The notes under the pieces were generated by a model that was not told the DNA's origin, did not search any database, and saw nothing but the letters and a program-made list of their open reading frames with translations. Source: Fibrobacter sp. UWB2 (GTDB taxonomy: Bacteria > Fibrobacterota > Fibrobacteria > Fibrobacterales > Fibrobacteraceae). Taken from it: a stretch of 64,000 bases of DNA. Where the stretch lies: NCBI RefSeq assembly GCF_002210425.1, contig NZ_MWQK01000001.1:558001-622000 (forward strand), read 5' to 3'. Below are positions 18,952-27,821 of the stretch, piece after piece. The position numbers were made by a program, and so were the translations under genes. Position 1 is the stretch's first letter; every line of letters starts with the position of its first letter.

Positions 18952-20424
18952 CTACTCTTTAGCGATTTTATCGTATGCCTGGATGAGTTCGCGGTCCATA
19001 TCACGGCGATGCGCCGGAGACGCAAACTTGTTGAGCACCTGACTCTTATAAATCGTCCAGTTGCGCGAGAAAGCCATGTGCATCACGGCCGCAATCAAGA
19101 GGCCCGGCAAAAGGCTATAGCCGCCAGTCATTTCGCAGACCATCACGACACCCGCAATCGGAGCCTTCGCAGCGCCAGCAAAGAACGCGGCCATTCCGAC
19201 GAGAATGAACATCTCGGGCATGCGGATAAATCCCGGGAACGCAAGTTCGCATATTCCAGCAAACATGGCGCCAATAACCCCACCAATAAATAGCGATGGT
19301 CCAAAGACACCCCCAGAACCGCCCGAACCGACCGTAAGCGCTGTCGCCACAATCTTAGCAAGCACGATGCCGAGCAAGAGGAGCACGCCCCACACGGTAT
19401 GCGGCACAAGCCCCGTCATCAGGTTATCGATAAATTCAAAGCCGCCGCCCGAGACCTCCGGGAAGGCAAGCACCAAGAACGAAATGAACGCACCACCCAT
19501 CGCAGGCTTGAGCCACACGGGAATCGCCCACTTGCTAAAGCGCCGTTCCGAAGCGTAATAGCAACGCACATACATGTACGAGAACGGGAAGCACAAAATT
19601 CCGAGCAGCGCGCACGCCAAAAGCTCGACGCCGTTCGTAAACGGGAAATCCATCGTGCAGCCAATCACTGGTGCGGAACCAACAAATGCAATATAAACCG
19701 TAAACGCCACCACCGACGAGATAATCGAAGTCGCAAAGGCGTTCGACTCAAAGTCCTCGCGATAAAGCATCTCGACCGATGTGAGCGCCCCCGCAAGCGG
19801 AGCCTTGAAAATGGCGCCAAGCCCTGCCGCCGTGCCCGCCAGCATAAACTGCCCGCGCATCATTCGCGGCATCTTGAAAAACTTACAAATCGTCGATGCA
19901 ATACCTGAGCCAATCTGCGAAATCGGCCCCTCGTAACCTGCCGAGCCGCCCGTCGCAAGCGTCATGATGCTCGCCACAAACTTCACCGGCGCCACGCGCG
20001 CCCGCACATTCCCGCCCTGGTGATGGAACGAATAAATCATCTTGTCGGTGCCCTGCCCCGCCGTCTCCGGCGCACGCGCCACTTTGTGGATGAAAAGCCC
20101 GACAACAAGCCCGCCAATCGCAGGCACCGCGGCAAAAGCGTACCACGGCAAAAGCCCAAGCGTCCACGGCTTACGCACCCATTCAATCGCCGTGCCAAGC
20201 CCAAAATGGAAAGCAACCGCGACAAGCCCCGTCACGCAACCGATTACCGCAGCAAGCCCAAGCTTCGGCAAGTAACCATTCACTACGAGAAGTTTCGCAA
20301 TCGTCCGATGAATACGCTTCACAGGCCGCAAGATAGAAATTTTGGGGTTCCCTTCACACTCATTTTTTATATATTTCCAATCCAAAAAGCGAAATAGCAA
20401 AAAATTATGCGACTCGAAGTACAT
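18952..20424 (-). CDS. ClC-type chloride channel or Cl-/H+ antiporter
   Basis: A polytopic membrane protein of the ClC family moving chloride (or fluoride) ions, about 490 residues. Recognisable motifs are GSAGYEGPISQIGSG (the GSGIP-equivalent/anion-binding loop region with GxEGP), GAIFKAPLAGALTSVEMLY, GSGGSGGVFGPSLFIGG and FFAGAAKAPIAGVVMVCEMTG. There is no C-terminal CBS pair. The start is unclear. The reading frame stays open far upstream through the divergent neighbour. ATG 20424 is the first that makes sense but overlaps that neighbour by 18 bp, and non-ATG starts near 20310-20370 are possible. Confidence 0.88.
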   Translation of the reverse strand: MYFESHNFLLFRFLDWKYIKNECEGNPKISILRPVKRIHRTIAKLLVVNGYLPKLGLAAVIGCVTGLVAVAFHFGLGTAIEWVRKPWTLGLLPWYAFAAVPAIGGLVVGLFIHKVARAPETAGQGTDKMIYSFHHQGGNVRARVAPVKFVASIMTLATGGSAGYEGPISQIGSGIASTICKFFKMPRMMRGQFMLAGTAAGLGAIFKAPLAGALTSVEMLYREDFESNAFATSIISSVVAFTVYIAFVGSAPVIGCTMDFPFTNGVELLACALLGILCFPFSYMYVRCYYASERRFSKWAIPVWLKPAMGGAFISFLVLAFPEVSGGGFEFIDNLMTGLVPHTVWGVLLLLGIVLAKIVATALTVGSGGSGGVFGPSLFIGGVIGAMFAGICELAFPGFIRMPEMFILVGMAAFFAGAAKAPIAGVVMVCEMTGGYSLLPGLLIAAVMHMAFSRNWTIYKSQVLNKFASPAHRRDMDRELIQAYDKIAKE

Positions 20425-20994
20425 CCAGATAATCCGCAGCCTCGCATCGTGAAGCAGGCCGCCGAAATCCTCGAAGACGACGGACTCGTCCTCTACCCCA
20501 CCGAATCTGGCTACGCCATCGGCTGCAACGCCGAATCCTCCAAGGCCATCCACAAGCTTTACGCCCTCAAGAAACCCATGAAAAAATTCTTCATGGCGCT
20601 CATCGTCCCAGACATCCGCTTTGCCACCGGCTACGCCCACGTGAGCAATTTTGCGTTCAACATCATCAAGCAGCGAGTGCCCGGCCCGTACACATTCATT
20701 TTGCCCGCCGACCCGCACATTGCACGCAAGCTCGACGTGAAACGCCCGGAAATCGGCATCCGCATCCCGACGCACCCGTTTTTCAAGGAACTCTTCCAGC
20801 ACTTTGACAAGCCCATCCTCAGCACGGCAGCCAAGCTCAGCGAAGAGGACATGTACGAGACAGACGACATCTGGAAAACGTTCCAGCATTCCGTAGACAT
20901 GATGGTCGACTGCGGCAACATCGAAATCAACCCGACGAACATCGTGAGCCTCATCGGAGACAGCGTAGAAGTCATCCGCGGGGAACTGGTGTAA
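20407..20994 (+). CDS. YrdC/Sua5-family protein (TsaC/YciO-like)
   Basis: A 195-residue YrdC-domain protein. TsaC relatives make threonylcarbamoyl-AMP for the t6A37 tRNA modification; the YciO subgroup is less well understood. The PTESGYAIGC motif, KK-MKKFF, the GPYTFILPA motif and the GIRIPTHP segment are visible. The usual SAN motif after S(T) is replaced by STAAKLSEE, which favours the YciO side. The gene overlaps or abuts the start of the divergent ClC gene. No strong ribosome site is seen. Confidence 0.85.
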   Translation: MRLEVHPDNPQPRIVKQAAEILEDDGLVLYPTESGYAIGCNAESSKAIHKLYALKKPMKKFFMALIVPDIRFATGYAHVSNFAFNIIKQRVPGPYTFILPADPHIARKLDVKRPEIGIRIPTHPFFKELFQHFDKPILSTAAKLSEEDMYETDDIWKTFQHSVDMMVDCGNIEINPTNIVSLIGDSVEVIRGELV

Positions 20995-21012
20995 GAAACT
21001 TTCACGTAAGAG

Positions 21013-21040
21013 AAAAGGGCCGCTGAAAAGCGACCCTTTT
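21013..21040. terminator. Bidirectional terminator between TsaC-like gene and tRNA
   Basis: AAAAGGGCCGCT-GAAA-AGCGACCCTTTT: a 12-base stem with one mismatch and T/A flanks on both sides. It can end the plus-strand gene and the minus-strand tRNA. Confidence 0.85.
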
Positions 21041-21044
21041 GCTA

Positions 21045-21117
21045 TACCCGGTTCGCGAGTCGAACGCGAGTTTAATCCTTAGGAGGGACTCGTTCTATCC
21101 ATCTGAACTAACCAGGC
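21045..21117 (-). tRNA. tRNA-Arg(CCU)
   Basis: A 73-base cloverleaf on the minus strand: acceptor arms GCCTGGT and ACCGGGT, D arm GTTC...GAAC, anticodon stem AGTCC/GGATT with loop CTCCTAA (anticodon CCU), T arm TCGCG-TTCGACT-CGCGA, discriminator A. The 3' CCA is not encoded. The acceptor and anticodon stems contain G-U pairs but no mismatches. Confidence 0.93.
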
Positions 21118-21202
21118 GAGTAAGCGCAGACGAATATAGTAAATAATCCGGAAGTTATCAACCAAAAGCGTCCACCTTTAATGCCTGATGCACCCAAGAT
21201 GT

Positions 21203-21243
21203 CAAAAAAGAACGCCCGTCACCGTTTTCACGATGGCGGACGC
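21203..21243 (-). terminator. Terminator of the radical SAM / small-protein operon
   Basis: On the minus strand a 14-pair stem (plus-strand arms 21212-21225 and 21230-21243, one mismatch, TTTC loop) is followed by TTCTTTTTTG. It lies 35 bp past the stop codon of the 102-residue protein. Confidence 0.85.
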
Positions 21244-21278
21244 ATTATCAACAACTAACAAAAAATCGAAAGAAAAAA

Positions 21279-21587
21279 TTACTTTTTCTTTGCAACCTTA
21301 TTTGCGTTTCCTACGAACGGAATACCAAAGATGAGCTTCGGATCGTCCAAGAACTTGACCATCTTAGCCACGCTAGCTCTCAATTCCTTGAGGTTTGCCT
21401 TATACTTAGTTCTAACAGGGATACCCTTGATAAGAACCGGGTCAAAGACCTTAAACTTTTCATCAACCTGTTTTGCAAGCTTCAGCAAGGCGGAAGCTTC
21501 CTTAGTCGCCTTAACGGTCACCTTCGGGTCGAGTTCTTCAACAGCGGTGGTTTTGGATGTAGTTTTTTTCGTGGTTTTGGTAGCCAT
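21279..21587 (-). CDS. Small Lys-rich protein beside radical SAM enzyme
   Basis: 102 residues, basic, with no Cys. A Thr/Lys-rich N-terminus (residues 2-14) and KKK C-terminus frame a helical region that contains a short internal repeat: DPVLIKGIPV (around residue 50) and DPKLIFGIPF (around residue 83). It starts 30 bp after the radical SAM gene with GAGGA before its ATG, and the pair ends in a strong terminator. The arrangement fits either a substrate (RiPP-like precursor) or an accessory of the radical SAM enzyme. The Lys/Ala-rich ends could instead mean a nucleic-acid-binding protein. No family is recognised. Confidence 0.6.
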   Translation of the reverse strand: MATKTTKKTTSKTTAVEELDPKVTVKATKEASALLKLAKQVDEKFKVFDPVLIKGIPVRTKYKANLKELRASVAKMVKFLDDPKLIFGIPFVGNANKVAKKK

Positions 21588-21617
21588 TTTATCCTCTTTG
21601 TTTAGGTTTGTGGTTAG

Positions 21618-22739
21618 TTATAACAAGCTTTCCATCTTGTCATTCCTATACAACTTCATTGCATATTCATCACAGATGGCACATAAGATTCTTTCATGCG
21701 TACAAACTTCGGCAGAAACACCTTCCAGGCTGCCGGTTGTATAAAAAGATGTGCAGCCGCATTCATGCGCAAGACAGCGATAACGGATAGCACATTCTTT
21801 GCATTGCTTTTTATCATTATTGATAAAGCGTTCTACAGCCTTTGGCAAAATATTCTTATAAATACCGCTTTGTTCATCAAGAACATTACCTAAAGAATAA
21901 GGAGCTTTAGGCTGACTTGATATAAAGCGCGAACAAGGGAACACATTGCCATTCGTCGCAACAACAAAGGCTTCTGAAGATATAAAGCAAGTATATTCTT
22001 TTTGGCGTTTGCCCAGCAGCTCCATCGAAACTTTATCTTGAATAGTGCTTAAATAAAAATCTTTTTTCTGTCTTTTACTTTTATACCAAAATCTTGCCAG
22101 CTTTTCGTATTCAACAATCAAAGCATCAAAATCTTCACTCGTCCATTTTCCATTGAAATCAGGAGATGTTCCCACATTGGTAAAGCCTTGTTTGAAAACC
22201 CACTTTACCGCATCAGAAAAACCGTGAACATGTTTTGGAGTAATTACCATCAAAACAACAGCGTTCAAATCGACCAAAGCAGGGATATAAGGAGCTATAT
22301 ATTTAAAGCTTCCTCGCCCATCAACAGTTTTCCTAGACAAATTCTGCTTATTTTTCGGGCCATCCAATGAAAGCGCTACAGAAAAGCCTTCTTTTTTAAG
22401 ATAGCCGATAACATCGTCATTCAGCAAAGTTCCATTTGTGTTGACCGTAAAAAGCAACTTAAATTTCTTAGGCAACTCGCTCCTACGAGACTTCACCAAT
22501 TTTCTGGCAAACGTAACCGTTTTACGAATAATATCCATTCGCAAAAGAGGTTCACCGCCAAAAAAAGTAATATTCAAAAAATTATGATTCAGTTCAGCAG
22601 CTTTTCGAAGCGCAAGAGAGACAGCCTTTTCCATAACCTCGTCGGACATTACAGCCTTACGGGCCGCATGGCTATCCCTATAATAGCAGTAATCACACCG
22701 AAGATTACACTGTTCTGTTATACTTAATTCTAAATTCAC
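21618..22739 (-). CDS. Radical SAM/SPASM peptide- or protein-modifying enzyme
   Basis: A 373-residue radical SAM protein with a C-terminal SPASM domain, of the class that includes anaerobic sulfatase maturases and RiPP maturases. The cluster motif is CNLRCDYC (C11, C15, C18). TFFGGEPLL is the SAM-binding GGE motif, and SLDGP is typical. The SPASM region carries CSRF, then CKECAIRYRC...ECGC...C for auxiliary clusters. Cluster chemistry implies anaerobic function. GTG 22739 is the start (GAAGGG just upstream); no ATG is available. The adjacent 102-residue gene may encode its substrate. No sulfatase gene is nearby. Confidence 0.88.
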   Translation of the reverse strand: MNLELSITEQCNLRCDYCYYRDSHAARKAVMSDEVMEKAVSLALRKAAELNHNFLNITFFGGEPLLRMDIIRKTVTFARKLVKSRRSELPKKFKLLFTVNTNGTLLNDDVIGYLKKEGFSVALSLDGPKNKQNLSRKTVDGRGSFKYIAPYIPALVDLNAVVLMVITPKHVHGFSDAVKWVFKQGFTNVGTSPDFNGKWTSEDFDALIVEYEKLARFWYKSKRQKKDFYLSTIQDKVSMELLGKRQKEYTCFISSEAFVVATNGNVFPCSRFISSQPKAPYSLGNVLDEQSGIYKNILPKAVERFINNDKKQCKECAIRYRCLAHECGCTSFYTTGSLEGVSAEVCTHERILCAICDEYAMKLYRNDKMESLL

Positions 22740-22829
22740 TTACCCTTCCCAATTATCAACAATATAACACCAAAATATCTATAAAGTATTAAAATGTTAA
22801 TTTGCAAACATTTTTATACAATTAAAATA

Positions 22830-22870
22830 AAAACGGAGGCTCCGCATTAAGCAGAACCCCTGTTTTTTTT
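22830..22870. terminator. Bidirectional terminator after the PLAT gene
   Basis: AAAACGGAGGCTCCGC (22830-22845), ATTAA loop, GCAGAACCCCTGTTTT (22851-22866): 16 positions paired with one mismatch and several G-T pairs, then T residues on both strands. It separates the PLAT-protein gene from the radical SAM gene, so these are likely separate transcripts. Confidence 0.85.
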
Positions 22871-22885
22871 ATTCGCTAACAAAAC

Positions 22886-24541
22886 TTAGATTTTGCGGTA
22901 ATGCTTGAAATAGAAGTCGTCATCACCCCTACCAGCATTATCAAGCATAATAGCATGGAGCTGGCCCTTAATATTCGGAGATTTGCCATTATCCAAATCC
23001 CAATAGGTTATACCTTCCGGCTCCTCGCCATAGGTATTAAATTGGAATCTAAAGTGATGGCTTTGATTGGAACGAGCCCTAATTCTTGCGTAATTAACCT
23101 TATTGGGATTATACGAAAGTTCAGGAATTTCATATACGGTAATTCCGCCCTTTCTATTACTATGTTCATTTTTGTAATACCCATTACAGAGATGCAAATT
23201 ATTGCTCTTATCAAAGCACCCACCCTGCATGCATTCTCTCTCCACAAATTCATCACCTTCTTCATCAAGAAGATTGACCTGTGTATAAATTTTCAAGAAA
23301 TCACCCCTACCGGCACGAATTGCATTAAAGTCAATCGAATAAACATATATCGGATTATTTTTTAGGATATAACCATTCGATGTAAACAGCAAACCATTAT
23401 TCGGATTAATCGCAAGCCAGCCAATATCGTCGAAATAGCATCCATTAGGAAGCTTCATTTCATTTACCGCAAGCGGTTTATGGATATTATCCGTGTCAAA
23501 AGCAACAATATACGGCCGACCGTTTTTCGTAACAGGCACAAACAAAATTTTATTATAGCAGTCGATATCACCAAGATGATAGCCATAATGATACTTGTAG
23601 ATCTTACGCGACGGATCCTCACCACCGCAAGACAACTTCAAGTCATGATCTACCGGGAATTTCCAAATATTGCCATTTTGAGTAAAATACCAGTTCGAAT
23701 CATCATGGCAAACGCCATTCATTTCTTCGCTCCAGCCATTTTCACGATTTTCAGGATACTGTCCAAGATAGCTATAGTGAGGCATATCCTTTCCCGCATA
23801 AACAGTTTTTTCAAGCTGAGCACCAACTTTATCCTTGGCGAGCCAACTATACACAGGGAAGCTCCAGACCTTACCCGTTCTGAGATTTTGGATTTTCACG
23901 CCATCCACAAACCATGCGGCGTCTTTCTTAGCATTATTATGACCAATGGTAATCCTTCCAATATCGCCAATGTCTAATCCACAAGTATAGGTTACAGAAT
24001 TCACTTCACCAGCTTCGCAATCGTCACTATCATTCGGATCGTTAAAATCACTCAAGTAAAAACTACCATTCGTGCCAAATGCACGAAGATAAACTGTAGC
24101 GTCAGTACCAGCCCCGTTCGCTGCCTCACCGGTGAAAATGGTAATTCGATAATCAGTTACCTGCGTTACGCTACTCGGAGTAAAGGTCGCATAAAGCTTG
24201 CGATCAGCTTCATCCTTGGCAAGCCAACGATTGGTAAGGAACGTCCACATCTTGCCAGTTGCAACATTGGTGATCGAGACAGAACTCACGAACCAACCGG
24301 CATGACCATTTTTGTTATCATGACCAATGGTAATTCTCTTGATATCCCCAAGATCATAATTAGCAGACACATCAATGGTGTTTACATCACCCTTTTCAAA
24401 ATCATCTTTATCATTTTTATCGTCAAGATTATTCCACGTACACGACCCATTCGTACCTTCAGCGGTAAGAAACACGTGAGCGTCTGTGCCAGCGTCCTTC
24501 ATGGAGCCCGTAACGATTCTAATTCTATAAGGTGTAGCCAT
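22886..24541 (-). CDS. Leaderless double-PLAT protein with propeller-like region
   Basis: 551 residues. Two PLAT/LH2-like domains are in tandem (about 4-115 and 125-240), each with the GTDAxVxLxAxGTNGS, GDIxRITIGHxNxxxxAxWFV and TGKxWxFxxxxWLAKD pattern. PLAT domains usually bind lipids or membrane-bound proteins. The rest (250-551) has repeated W/Y-rich strands (SNWYFTQNGNIWKFPV, GDIDCYNKILFVPV, DIGWLAINPNNGLLFTSNGYI) that suggest a beta-propeller. There is no signal peptide, which is unusual for PLAT proteins and leaves open export by the nearby injection system. It has a long upstream region of its own. Function is not established. Confidence 0.75.
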   Translation of the reverse strand: MATPYRIRIVTGSMKDAGTDAHVFLTAEGTNGSCTWNNLDDKNDKDDFEKGDVNTIDVSANYDLGDIKRITIGHDNKNGHAGWFVSSVSITNVATGKMWTFLTNRWLAKDEADRKLYATFTPSSVTQVTDYRITIFTGEAANGAGTDATVYLRAFGTNGSFYLSDFNDPNDSDDCEAGEVNSVTYTCGLDIGDIGRITIGHNNAKKDAAWFVDGVKIQNLRTGKVWSFPVYSWLAKDKVGAQLEKTVYAGKDMPHYSYLGQYPENRENGWSEEMNGVCHDDSNWYFTQNGNIWKFPVDHDLKLSCGGEDPSRKIYKYHYGYHLGDIDCYNKILFVPVTKNGRPYIVAFDTDNIHKPLAVNEMKLPNGCYFDDIGWLAINPNNGLLFTSNGYILKNNPIYVYSIDFNAIRAGRGDFLKIYTQVNLLDEEGDEFVERECMQGGCFDKSNNLHLCNGYYKNEHSNRKGGITVYEIPELSYNPNKVNYARIRARSNQSHHFRFQFNTYGEEPEGITYWDLDNGKSPNIKGQLHAIMLDNAGRGDDDFYFKHYRKI

Positions 24542-25514
24542 ATTTTATTCCTTTTATTTTTGTTGTTAACACACAAGCAATACCATTTTCTTTCAATAGT
24601 ATTACCAAAGCATTACGAATATACGTCAAAGAAGATGTTGATAGATTTTTTCGCACGTAAACTTTCAAACTCCAATTCCAGGCACCACAAGCAAAAATCA
24701 AAACACGAAATCAATTCAAAGCAACAATTAATTTATTTAAATAAACAAAATAATATAAAATTTATTAACAGCCACAAATCTTTTTCAAAAGCGTATAAGA
24801 TCAAGGATTCTACAAAAATTTCATAGATTCTATTCACATTTTAAAATCAAGAAAAAGAAGATCGAATATATTTCCAGTCTTTAAAAAGCGAAAAATGAAA
24901 AAAGTAATTTACTGCTCACATTTTACAATTTCATATTTTTTTCTTTTTTGCGTACTCAAATAGCGAATAAAATAGTCAAGTCATTTTCTTTAAAATTTCA
25001 GCAAATAATTTAATTTTTATTACTCAATCAAAGATTCAATTACAAAATTTATCAACGTAAACAAGCAAGCAAATTAAAAATCGACTTTTCACCCGAAACA
25101 TTTTACAATAGAAACAAAGTAATTCCAAGAAAACAAAAATCAAAAATAATCAGCAAATTCTTTTATTTTAGATTCATTTTCACAAAGAATTCCATTGAAA
25201 AAAGTATTTTACACGTATTTTCATTACTAACAGCAATTTCAAACATTTTTTGTTCTCAATTTTTATTCAAAGCAAACAAACGAAATCAGTATATACAAGC
25301 AAATACAAACAATATTTGTTCTCAAAAAATTTATATAAAACAACTTATCCGTAAACAGATTAAGGTATCACCAGTACATTTTGTAAAGAAAAAGTTATTC
25401 TAAAGATGTATCATACTTGTATCATATCGATTTATATTGCATACAAAACTGTTTTTCGTAACAAGAAAAACAGAATCCCGATACACCCAAAAACTTTTAA
25501 AGAAGGACAAAATA
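24542..25514. other. 973-bp AT-rich gene-free region
   Basis: No credible gene on either strand. The sequence is extremely AT-rich, with many short runs of A or T and scattered TTTT/AAAA tracts. It separates divergent genes (PLAT protein and the large unknown paralogue), so promoters for both lie here. The only defined elements seen are two GTATCAT boxes near its right end and the AAGGA at 25503-25507. Confidence 0.6.
25408..25425. promoter_or_regulatory. Direct repeat of GTATCAT box
   Basis: GTATCAT at 25408-25414 and again at 25419-25425, 11 bp apart, that is one helical turn, about 90 bp before the start codon at 25515. The same box forms palindromes before the secreted paralogue at 7737 and between the eCIS operon and its neighbouring regulator. 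Confidence 0.55.
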
Positions 25515-27749
25515 ATGGCTGAAGATCAAAAGCTCTCTCAGAACCAAGACCAATTTGCAGCGACTTTTTATGACGAAGTCAACAAAGTCATCGGCGGAAC
25601 AAACCCCAACGAAAAGCTCTGCTTGCTTTTGCCCGGCATCACGCTTTTAAAAAGTGATTTTTCGTACGATTACCAAAACAACGCCCCAAAGGGCCCCGTA
25701 ATTGAAGCAAACGAATCACGTTTGGCAAACAAGCTTTATGATCCGTTTGACATGGTTCTTTCTGACAACGGTAAAACTTTAGAGCACCAATACAAATCAG
25801 CTCTTGACGCACTCACCCCAAGATTGAACCCAATCATTGCCAAAGCAAAGAATCAGCTTAGAGATCTTTTGCTCAAGAATTATCCTTACAAGTTCGAAGG
25901 CGATGAACCCGGAAAAAAATACACATTCCAGGAAGTGTTCTTCCGCCTTTACGACAAGTATGTTGAAAAGCTCAGCGCATGGTCTCGCGACTGTCAAAAT
26001 GAACGTGACAACATAACCAATAGGATTAAAAACGAAGCCGGGCTTTCGCTCGCCGAAAAGAACCAGAAAATCGAAAACGAATACCTCATTTGGTACGAGA
26101 ACAATGCAAACGCTAGACTCACAGAAATCAACGAAAAGATGTCTGCAGTTTTGTCCGTATTCTCCGCAAACGATATGAAAATCATCGAAGGCATTCTTGA
26201 TAGCGGATCTGGTGCAGAACTTCAAGAAGCCCGCCAAACGATGAACAACTTCCGTAAGCTCAGTCCCAACGGCGGCTACATTTACCCGGTAAAGTTTAAT
26301 CCTACAAATTGGTTCGATTATCTCGACACATCCTTTACACCCGTAGATCTTTTAAGTTCTCCGGCAACATTGCTCGACGAATTGGAACTGTACTACACAA
26401 GAAGAAGTTCCTTGCAAGCAAAAATTGAAGCTTTAGGCAAATCCATTCCGACAAAGGATGCGTTAACAGAACAACAAAACAAAGTCAATAGCACAAAAGA
26501 AGCTTTTGACACAGCCGACAAGAATTTACAGGATTCCATGGACAACGGATTCTCGGACTTTGCCAAATTCGTTGCCAAGGCCGTTTGCGCAGCCTGCGTT
26601 CCGACAGATGCCGCAACAGGAACCGTCGACACCAGCAACGACGAAAACGCAAAGAAAGTCCTTGGAAAAGCACTCAACGACACAGCCAATAAAGAAGACG
26701 AAAATGGAGATAGCTCCAAAAAATCTGCACCTGGAGTCAACATTGGTGAACTTGTAGAGCAAGGCATTGACACAATTTTCAGCGCAGGTACAAAGGTCAA
26801 CGCAGCTCAATCGGCCTACTTGAATGCGATGGAATCTTACATGTCCGCATTGGGCACATTCATCAAGTCCAAGAACCTCACACAGCAACAGGCTTTGCTC
26901 GACGCTCTGCAAAATCAATACAATGAAATCAATAGAAAAATAGACCTTTTAAACACAAAGTTGAACCTCGCAGGATCCATCGAAGGTTCTGAGACTTCTT
27001 CTACAACTCCTCCAACGGTTCCTGACGGATTTACACAGCTCACGATTATCCACAACGTATCAAAGAGCTCCACATCAACACATCAGGAAACCCAAGTCAA
27101 GACAAAGACTACAACAAAGGGCTTCTGGATTTTCAAGAAAAAGCAAAAGAAGACTACAGCAACTTCATCTTTTGAAGAAGTTTGCGAATCCTCGGGTACC
27201 GAAATCCGAATCGGCATGAATATCGCCAAAGTCACCATTGAACGCGAATGGTTCAATCCAGGCGTATTCGCATTGACTGGCGAAATGTACAATGTCGCAA
27301 CAAAGAACACAGGAACAGGAACTCTTTGCATCGCTCACGGCCCTGACAGCGCCCCAGAAGAGATGAACGAAGATATCTTCCCGTGCTACCCGACAGCATT
27401 TGTTATCGCACGTGACGTGACCATCAAGATTACGACAACTTCTTCGACCACGTCTACCAAGATGTCATCAGCATCAAGCGAAGCTTCTAAATCAAAGGGA
27501 TTCTTCGTATTCAACGCGGGCAACGGAAACAGCTCTTCTTCATCCGACAGCTCCACGTCGACCATGTCTGACGACAAGTCCATTACGATGCGATTCGCAA
27601 ATCCGCAAATCATCGGTATTTGCCAGCACTACCTGCCGAAGGACGAAAGTACAGCATATCCTGCTACCGAAAGCGGCGACGATACGATTATCGCTTTCGT
27701 TAACGCCTACAAGGAACTAATCGACCAGAAGCTCAAAGAAGAAGCCTAA
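25515..27749 (+). CDS. Large unknown protein A (paralogue of next gene)
   Basis: 744 residues, acidic, no signal peptide or membrane segment. The N-terminal third has DFSYDYQNNAPKGPVIEANESRLANK, QYKSALDALTP and LLLKNYPY. The middle has VLSVFSANDMKIIEGILDSG-GAELQEARQ, GYIYPVKFNPTNWFDYLDTSFTP and then coiled-coil-like and Ser/Thr-rich stretches. The C-terminal part has IGMNIAKVTIEREWFNPGVFALTG and FPCYPTAFVIARDVTI, two predicted strands-rich blocks. All are conserved in the next gene. ATG 25515 has AAGGA seven bases upstream; an open extension upstream has none. The direct GTATCAT repeat lies in its promoter region. I recognise no family. It could be a cargo or partner of the eCIS, by proximity only. 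Confidence 0.7.
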   Translation: MAEDQKLSQNQDQFAATFYDEVNKVIGGTNPNEKLCLLLPGITLLKSDFSYDYQNNAPKGPVIEANESRLANKLYDPFDMVLSDNGKTLEHQYKSALDALTPRLNPIIAKAKNQLRDLLLKNYPYKFEGDEPGKKYTFQEVFFRLYDKYVEKLSAWSRDCQNERDNITNRIKNEAGLSLAEKNQKIENEYLIWYENNANARLTEINEKMSAVLSVFSANDMKIIEGILDSGSGAELQEARQTMNNFRKLSPNGGYIYPVKFNPTNWFDYLDTSFTPVDLLSSPATLLDELELYYTRRSSLQAKIEALGKSIPTKDALTEQQNKVNSTKEAFDTADKNLQDSMDNGFSDFAKFVAKAVCAACVPTDAATGTVDTSNDENAKKVLGKALNDTANKEDENGDSSKKSAPGVNIGELVEQGIDTIFSAGTKVNAAQSAYLNAMESYMSALGTFIKSKNLTQQQALLDALQNQYNEINRKIDLLNTKLNLAGSIEGSETSSTTPPTVPDGFTQLTIIHNVSKSSTSTHQETQVKTKTTTKGFWIFKKKQKKTTATSSFEEVCESSGTEIRIGMNIAKVTIEREWFNPGVFALTGEMYNVATKNTGTGTLCIAHGPDSAPEEMNEDIFPCYPTAFVIARDVTIKITTTSSTTSTKMSSASSEASKSKGFFVFNAGNGNSSSSSDSSTSTMSDDKSITMRFANPQIIGICQHYLPKDESTAYPATESGDDTIIAFVNAYKELIDQKLKEEA

Positions 27750-27771
27750 TCATCGTAAGCGCAAAAATAAA

Positions 27772-27810
27772 ACACAAGGAGAAACGGGGAAATCCCGTTT
27801 TTCCTTGTGT
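27772..27810 (+). terminator. Long stem-loop between the two large unknown genes
   Basis: ACACAAGGAGAAACGGG, loop GAAAT, CCCGTTTTTCCTTGTGT: 17 pairs including one G-T. It can end transcription of the first gene or act as an attenuator for the second, which starts only 12-24 bp later. It also contains AAGGAG sequestered in its left arm. Confidence 0.75.
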
Positions 27811-27821
27811 CCATTTAAATT

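Noticed and set aside
24302-24826. 174-codon plus-strand frame at the PLAT gene start
   Set aside because: Half overlaps the PLAT gene in antisense and half runs through extreme AT-rich DNA, with no ribosome site or domain.
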